64,000 nucleotides of DNA, from the NCBI RefSeq assembly GCF_039539345.1, contig NZ_BAABCY010000019.1, forward strand, positions 45,078 through 109,077. Reading direction: 5' to 3'. This DNA is from Snuella lapsa. Lineage in GTDB: Bacteria > Bacteroidota > Bacteroidia > Flavobacteriales > Flavobacteriaceae. The notes under the pieces are model-generated. The model made no database searches and had not been told where the DNA came from. It saw only the letters and a program-made list of their open reading frames with translations. Each line of letters starts with the position of its first letter. Within the stretch, counting starts at the first letter, position 1. Both the position numbers and the translations under genes were made by a program. This document shows positions 61,326-64,000 of the stretch, one piece after another.

Positions 61326-63441
61326 ATGAACATTTACAAATCGGGAAGCCTCCTTTCTTATGGAATGCTTCTACTTCTTATGATTAGCGGATATAAGGCA
61401 ATGCCTCAAGACATCGCTTCCTCCAATGCCCCGGATAACAGCAAAGCTTTTCATTCCAAATTTTCTTCATACGAACTAGATGAAGATCCGGTAAAACTCA
61501 TTCCCAGACCTCAGACCATTCGTTGGGAGCATAAGCATATCGAAATAACAGCAATCTCTTTTATCCCTCTCAATAATACCGATTCTCACGTTTTAGATAA
61601 GGAAGTAACGCAAATTTGTAAAGATTATAGGATTGTTTTAAAACAAGATAATTCTTATCGTATCGCGTTTTTAACCGACAAGAATGTATTACCTGAAGGC
61701 TATATTATGGAGGTTACAAAAAAAGGAATCAATATCAAGGCTTCCACCGAGTCAGGACATTATTATGCACTACAAACATTACGTCAGCTCTTGAGGCAAA
61801 AAAGTGATGGCGTTTTACAATTAGAATTATGTCGTATAGAAGACCATCCGGCTTTTCCAATACGCGGATACATGATCGACGTAGGCCGCAATTTTCAAAC
61901 GATGGCTTCCCTGAAGAAGCAATTAGACATCATGTCTAAATATAAACTGAACACCTTTCATTGGCATCTTACTGACAGGCCTGCATGGCGCATCGAAAGC
62001 AAGGCATACCCACAACTGGTGGCCCCTGAAAATCACAGACCAACAAGAGATCCCGGTAAATACTACACCTACAACGACATACGGGAACTGATATCTTATG
62101 CCAGGGAACGTCAAATTACCATAATCCCTGAAATCGACATGCCCGGTCATAGTGATTCGTTTGTCCAAGCAATGGGATTCAGAATGGAATCGAATGAGGG
62201 CATGAACGCCTTGAAAACTGTTTTGAATGAATTTTTTAGTGAAATTCCAAAAGAAATGGCCCCAATGATACACATCGGATCCGATGAAATTCGGATCCGA
62301 TGAAATTCATATCAAAAACCCGAAGGAGTTTATCTCAAAAATGGTAAAAATAGTTGAAGATAATGATCGAAAAGCGATTGTATGGTCCCCGGGACTAGAA
62401 GCAGACAAAAGTGTGATAAGGCAAACATGGGGTAGCAATCCTAATCTGAATCCGGACGGAATAGAAGAAATAGATTCACAAAGAAGCTATATTAACGGAG
62501 GAGAACCCATGTCGTTCATCAATACCCTTTTATTTAAACCTATTGGCTCCGAATCCCATAATAAGGTATTGGGAGGTATTATATGCTTATGGCCAGACGT
62601 TAACTTAAACGATGAAAACGATGCATTTATACAAAACCCCGCATACCCTGCTTTACTCACTTATGCCTGGTCTACCTGGACCGCGGATATAACATCGGCT
62701 CCCGACAGTTACTTGGTAAATCCACCCACTAACAATGCCGAGGCTGCCAGATATTTTAAACACTATGAAAATTTTTTAATCGATCATAAAGATCGTTATT
62801 TTTCTAAAGAACCTTTTCCTTATGTTGCCCAAAGTGACAAGCAGTGGCATGTTATAGGCCCCTTTAATGGAAACGATGGTGACGACATTCTTAAAATTGA
62901 TGCTTCTCACTATTCCTATAACGGAAAAGACATCAAATGGCAAAAGGCATCCGGGAATACTTTGGTTATCAAAGCGCGCTGGCTGAATAACGGCTACTTC
63001 CCCGAGATCAAACCCGATCAGTGTGCTTATGCTATGACCTATATATATAGCGATGAACAAAAGCAGGTCCCATCGTGGATCAATTTTGAGACCCCTCTAA
63101 GAGCCAATAGAGTGTATTCAGGACTGCCTGATAACGGAAAGTGGGATGCCAATGGCGGTATCATTTACTTAAACGACAAAGAATTACCAGGCCCACAATG
63201 GCAAAACCCTAATTGGAAACCCAGCAAACAAAAGGGATGGGGGTCTGCAGAAGATCAGGAAATTCCCTGGAGTAAAGAAGAACTCTATTGGACCAGACAA
63301 CCCTTTTTGTTAACCCTAAACAAAGGATGGAACAAAATAGTGGTAAAAATACCCTATACAAATGATTTTCAAAACTGCACCTTTACGTTTATTCCCTTAG
63401 ACATGGAAGGTCTTAAATTTTCCGTCGATCAAAGTAAATAA
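61326..63441 (+). pseudogene. GH20 beta-N-acetylhexosaminidase broken by a 16-bp tandem duplication
   Basis: Two ORFs together encode one enzyme: 61326-62303 (N-terminal GH20b-like domain and the first part of the catalytic barrel: GYMIDVGRNF, HWHLTD, IPEIDMPGHS) and 62284-63441 (rest of the barrel from GSDEIHIKNPKEF, then a C-terminal domain). The catalytic pair is Asp-Glu in HIGSDEI. The 16-base unit at 62277-62292 is repeated exactly at 62293-62308 within this motif, which shifts the frame and stops translation at 62301-62303. Removing one copy gives 2100 bases, one open frame of 699 residues. A signal-like hydrophobic segment (LLSYGMLLLLMISGYKAM) is present. Either a recent inactivating or reversible event, or a sequencing/assembly error. 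Confidence 0.93.
62277..62308. repeat. Exact 16-bp tandem duplication
   Basis: GGATCCGATGAAATTC occurs twice without spacer (62277-62292 and 62293-62308). It lies on the codons for the GH20 catalytic motif GSDEI. Confidence 0.98.
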
Positions 63442-63494
63442 CAATGTTTATCAGTCCTAAAACCAATCATGAAAACATTAACCCTAAACAATAG

Positions 63495-63535
63495 AGTAAG
63501 GCTGCTCATGTCTTTTGAACATGAACAGCCTTACT
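63495..63535. terminator. Hairpin between the GH20 gene and the converging cupredoxin gene
   Basis: A 17-base stem (63495-63511 and 63519-63535) with one C/A mismatch on the plus strand, a G-U pair on the minus strand. T-rich sequence follows on the plus side (TTTATTACTTTAT). It probably ends both transcripts. Confidence 0.75.
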
Positions 63536-63557
63536 TTATTACTTTATACCTCGAAAA

Positions 63558-63938
63558 CTACTTTACTTCCAAAATATATTGTGGAGTCGGATTCAATGGA
63601 CAGAAATACACATATTCCCCTTTTTTCAATGTTGTAGCTTTAGACTTTTCAACTTTTCCGTCTTTAACAACAGTTGTTACATAGGCTGTTTTTATGTGAT
63701 TTTCGGGATTACCGGCATCCTTTCCTTTTGGAACCAATACCAGACCAACATCCTTTCCAACATGATTATTTGACACCTCAAAAACGTAGGTTCCTTCACT
63801 AACCGTTATGGCCTTCTGGGTAAACTCTCCCGGGGTTTGCTCTAATGAGATCACCTTTACGTTATTACTGCTCTCCTGCGCATTAGCATCAATTACAAAT
63901 GCCAATGCTAAAACTAAAATTAAAACGATTCTTTTCAC
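63558..63938 (-). CDS. Secreted cupredoxin-like protein, copper site incomplete
   Basis: A 126-residue protein with a signal peptide (KRIVLILVLALAFVIDANAQ) and a plastocyanin-type beta-sandwich: FTQKAITVSEGTYVFEVSNNHVGKDVGLVLVPKG, then KKGEYVYFCPLNPTPQYILEVK. Type-1 copper sites use His, then C-x(2-4)-H-x(2-4)-M. Here a His (NNH) and the Cys (YFCPLN) are present, but the His and Met after Cys are replaced by Asn/Pro and Gln/Tyr. It may bind copper differently or not at all. It is the last gene in the window, with its upstream region at 63939-64000. Confidence 0.75.
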   Translation of the reverse strand: MKRIVLILVLALAFVIDANAQESSNNVKVISLEQTPGEFTQKAITVSEGTYVFEVSNNHVGKDVGLVLVPKGKDAGNPENHIKTAYVTTVVKDGKVEKSKATTLKKGEYVYFCPLNPTPQYILEVK

Positions 63939-64000
63939 ACGAATAAATTTAAGTTAAACATTTAATTTTCAGTATTTTAATTATTATCAGTTAAGGACAC

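Noticed and set aside
62284..63441. Independent gene beginning at ATG 62284
   Set aside because: It starts in the middle of the GH20 catalytic motif and continues the upstream protein exactly once the 16-bp duplication is removed.
1..64000. CRISPR array, prophage, transposase or restriction system
   Set aside because: I looked for regular spacer repeats, integrase, transposase, capsid and methylase motifs and found none.

Overview
The window looks like chromosomal DNA of a member of the Flavobacteriaceae (Bacteroidota). Four things point that way. Base composition is low in GC. Many genes have a TAnnTTTG promoter -7 element and little Shine-Dalgarno sequence. Several families are typical of this group: a lone glycogen-synthase N-domain protein, DUF4270, PorZ, CarboxypepD_reg-type TonB receptors, FeoB-associated Cys-rich peptide and LytTR/LytS pairs. 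There is also evidence of type IX secretion. No rRNA, phage, transposase or CRISPR array is seen. Most of the window is core genome, with one accessory-looking stretch at about 35.4-37.9 kb.

Layout. 0-2.8 kb (minus): 5' end of an esterase-like gene, then a panC-panD-flippase operon. 3-7.4 kb (plus): glycogen-synthase-like protein, DUF4270 lipoprotein, glmS. 7.6-12.4 kb (plus): TonB receptor, then atpD-atpC. 12.5-16.6 kb (minus): an operon of two unrecognised envelope proteins that together resemble a split thioredoxin-like protein, a LytS-type kinase and a LytTR regulator, with a 90-bp repeat between the last two. 16.8-19.4 kb (plus): bioB, a JmjC/cupin-like protein, a small outer-membrane barrel. 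19.5-21.4 kb (minus): Gfo/Idh/MocA oxidoreductase and recX. 21.5-23.9 kb (plus): a surface protein with a T9SS-like tail. 23.9-29.4 kb (minus): porZ-recO-TonB receptor. 29.5-35.4 kb: gdhA, small envelope proteins, DinB, ArsC-like, and a sulfite-dehydrogenase-like molybdoenzyme with a cytochrome c. 35.4-37.9 kb: two unrecognised secreted proteins, tRNA-Arg with a duplicated 3' end, and two tandem tRNA-Asn genes.

37.9-50.4 kb is a metal region. It holds rseP, an SCO copper chaperone, feoA-feoB-Cys-rich peptide, a DtxR/MntR-like repressor, and a divergent TonB receptor with a DtxR-box-like palindrome in its promoter. After these come a complete TroABCD/MntABCD-type importer and yraN. The most economical reading is one regulator controlling a trans-envelope manganese (or iron/zinc) import route. 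Both permeases carry cytosolic winged-helix-like tails.

50.4-61.2 kb holds a TlpA-like thioredoxin protein, mfd, a TerB-like protein, a CsgG/LpoB-like protein, tex, a lipocalin-OmpA pair, a 53-residue Cys-rich peptide and ferritin. 61.3-63.4 kb holds a GH20 beta-N-acetylhexosaminidase gene broken by an exact 16-bp tandem duplication inside its catalytic motif. The window ends with a small cupredoxin-like protein.

The observations most worth following are the 16-bp duplication in the GH20 gene, the operator plus metal-import cluster, the split thioredoxin-like/LytS/LytTR operon, the covarying hairpin duplicated with the tRNA-Arg 3' end, and a permease with no usual start codon.
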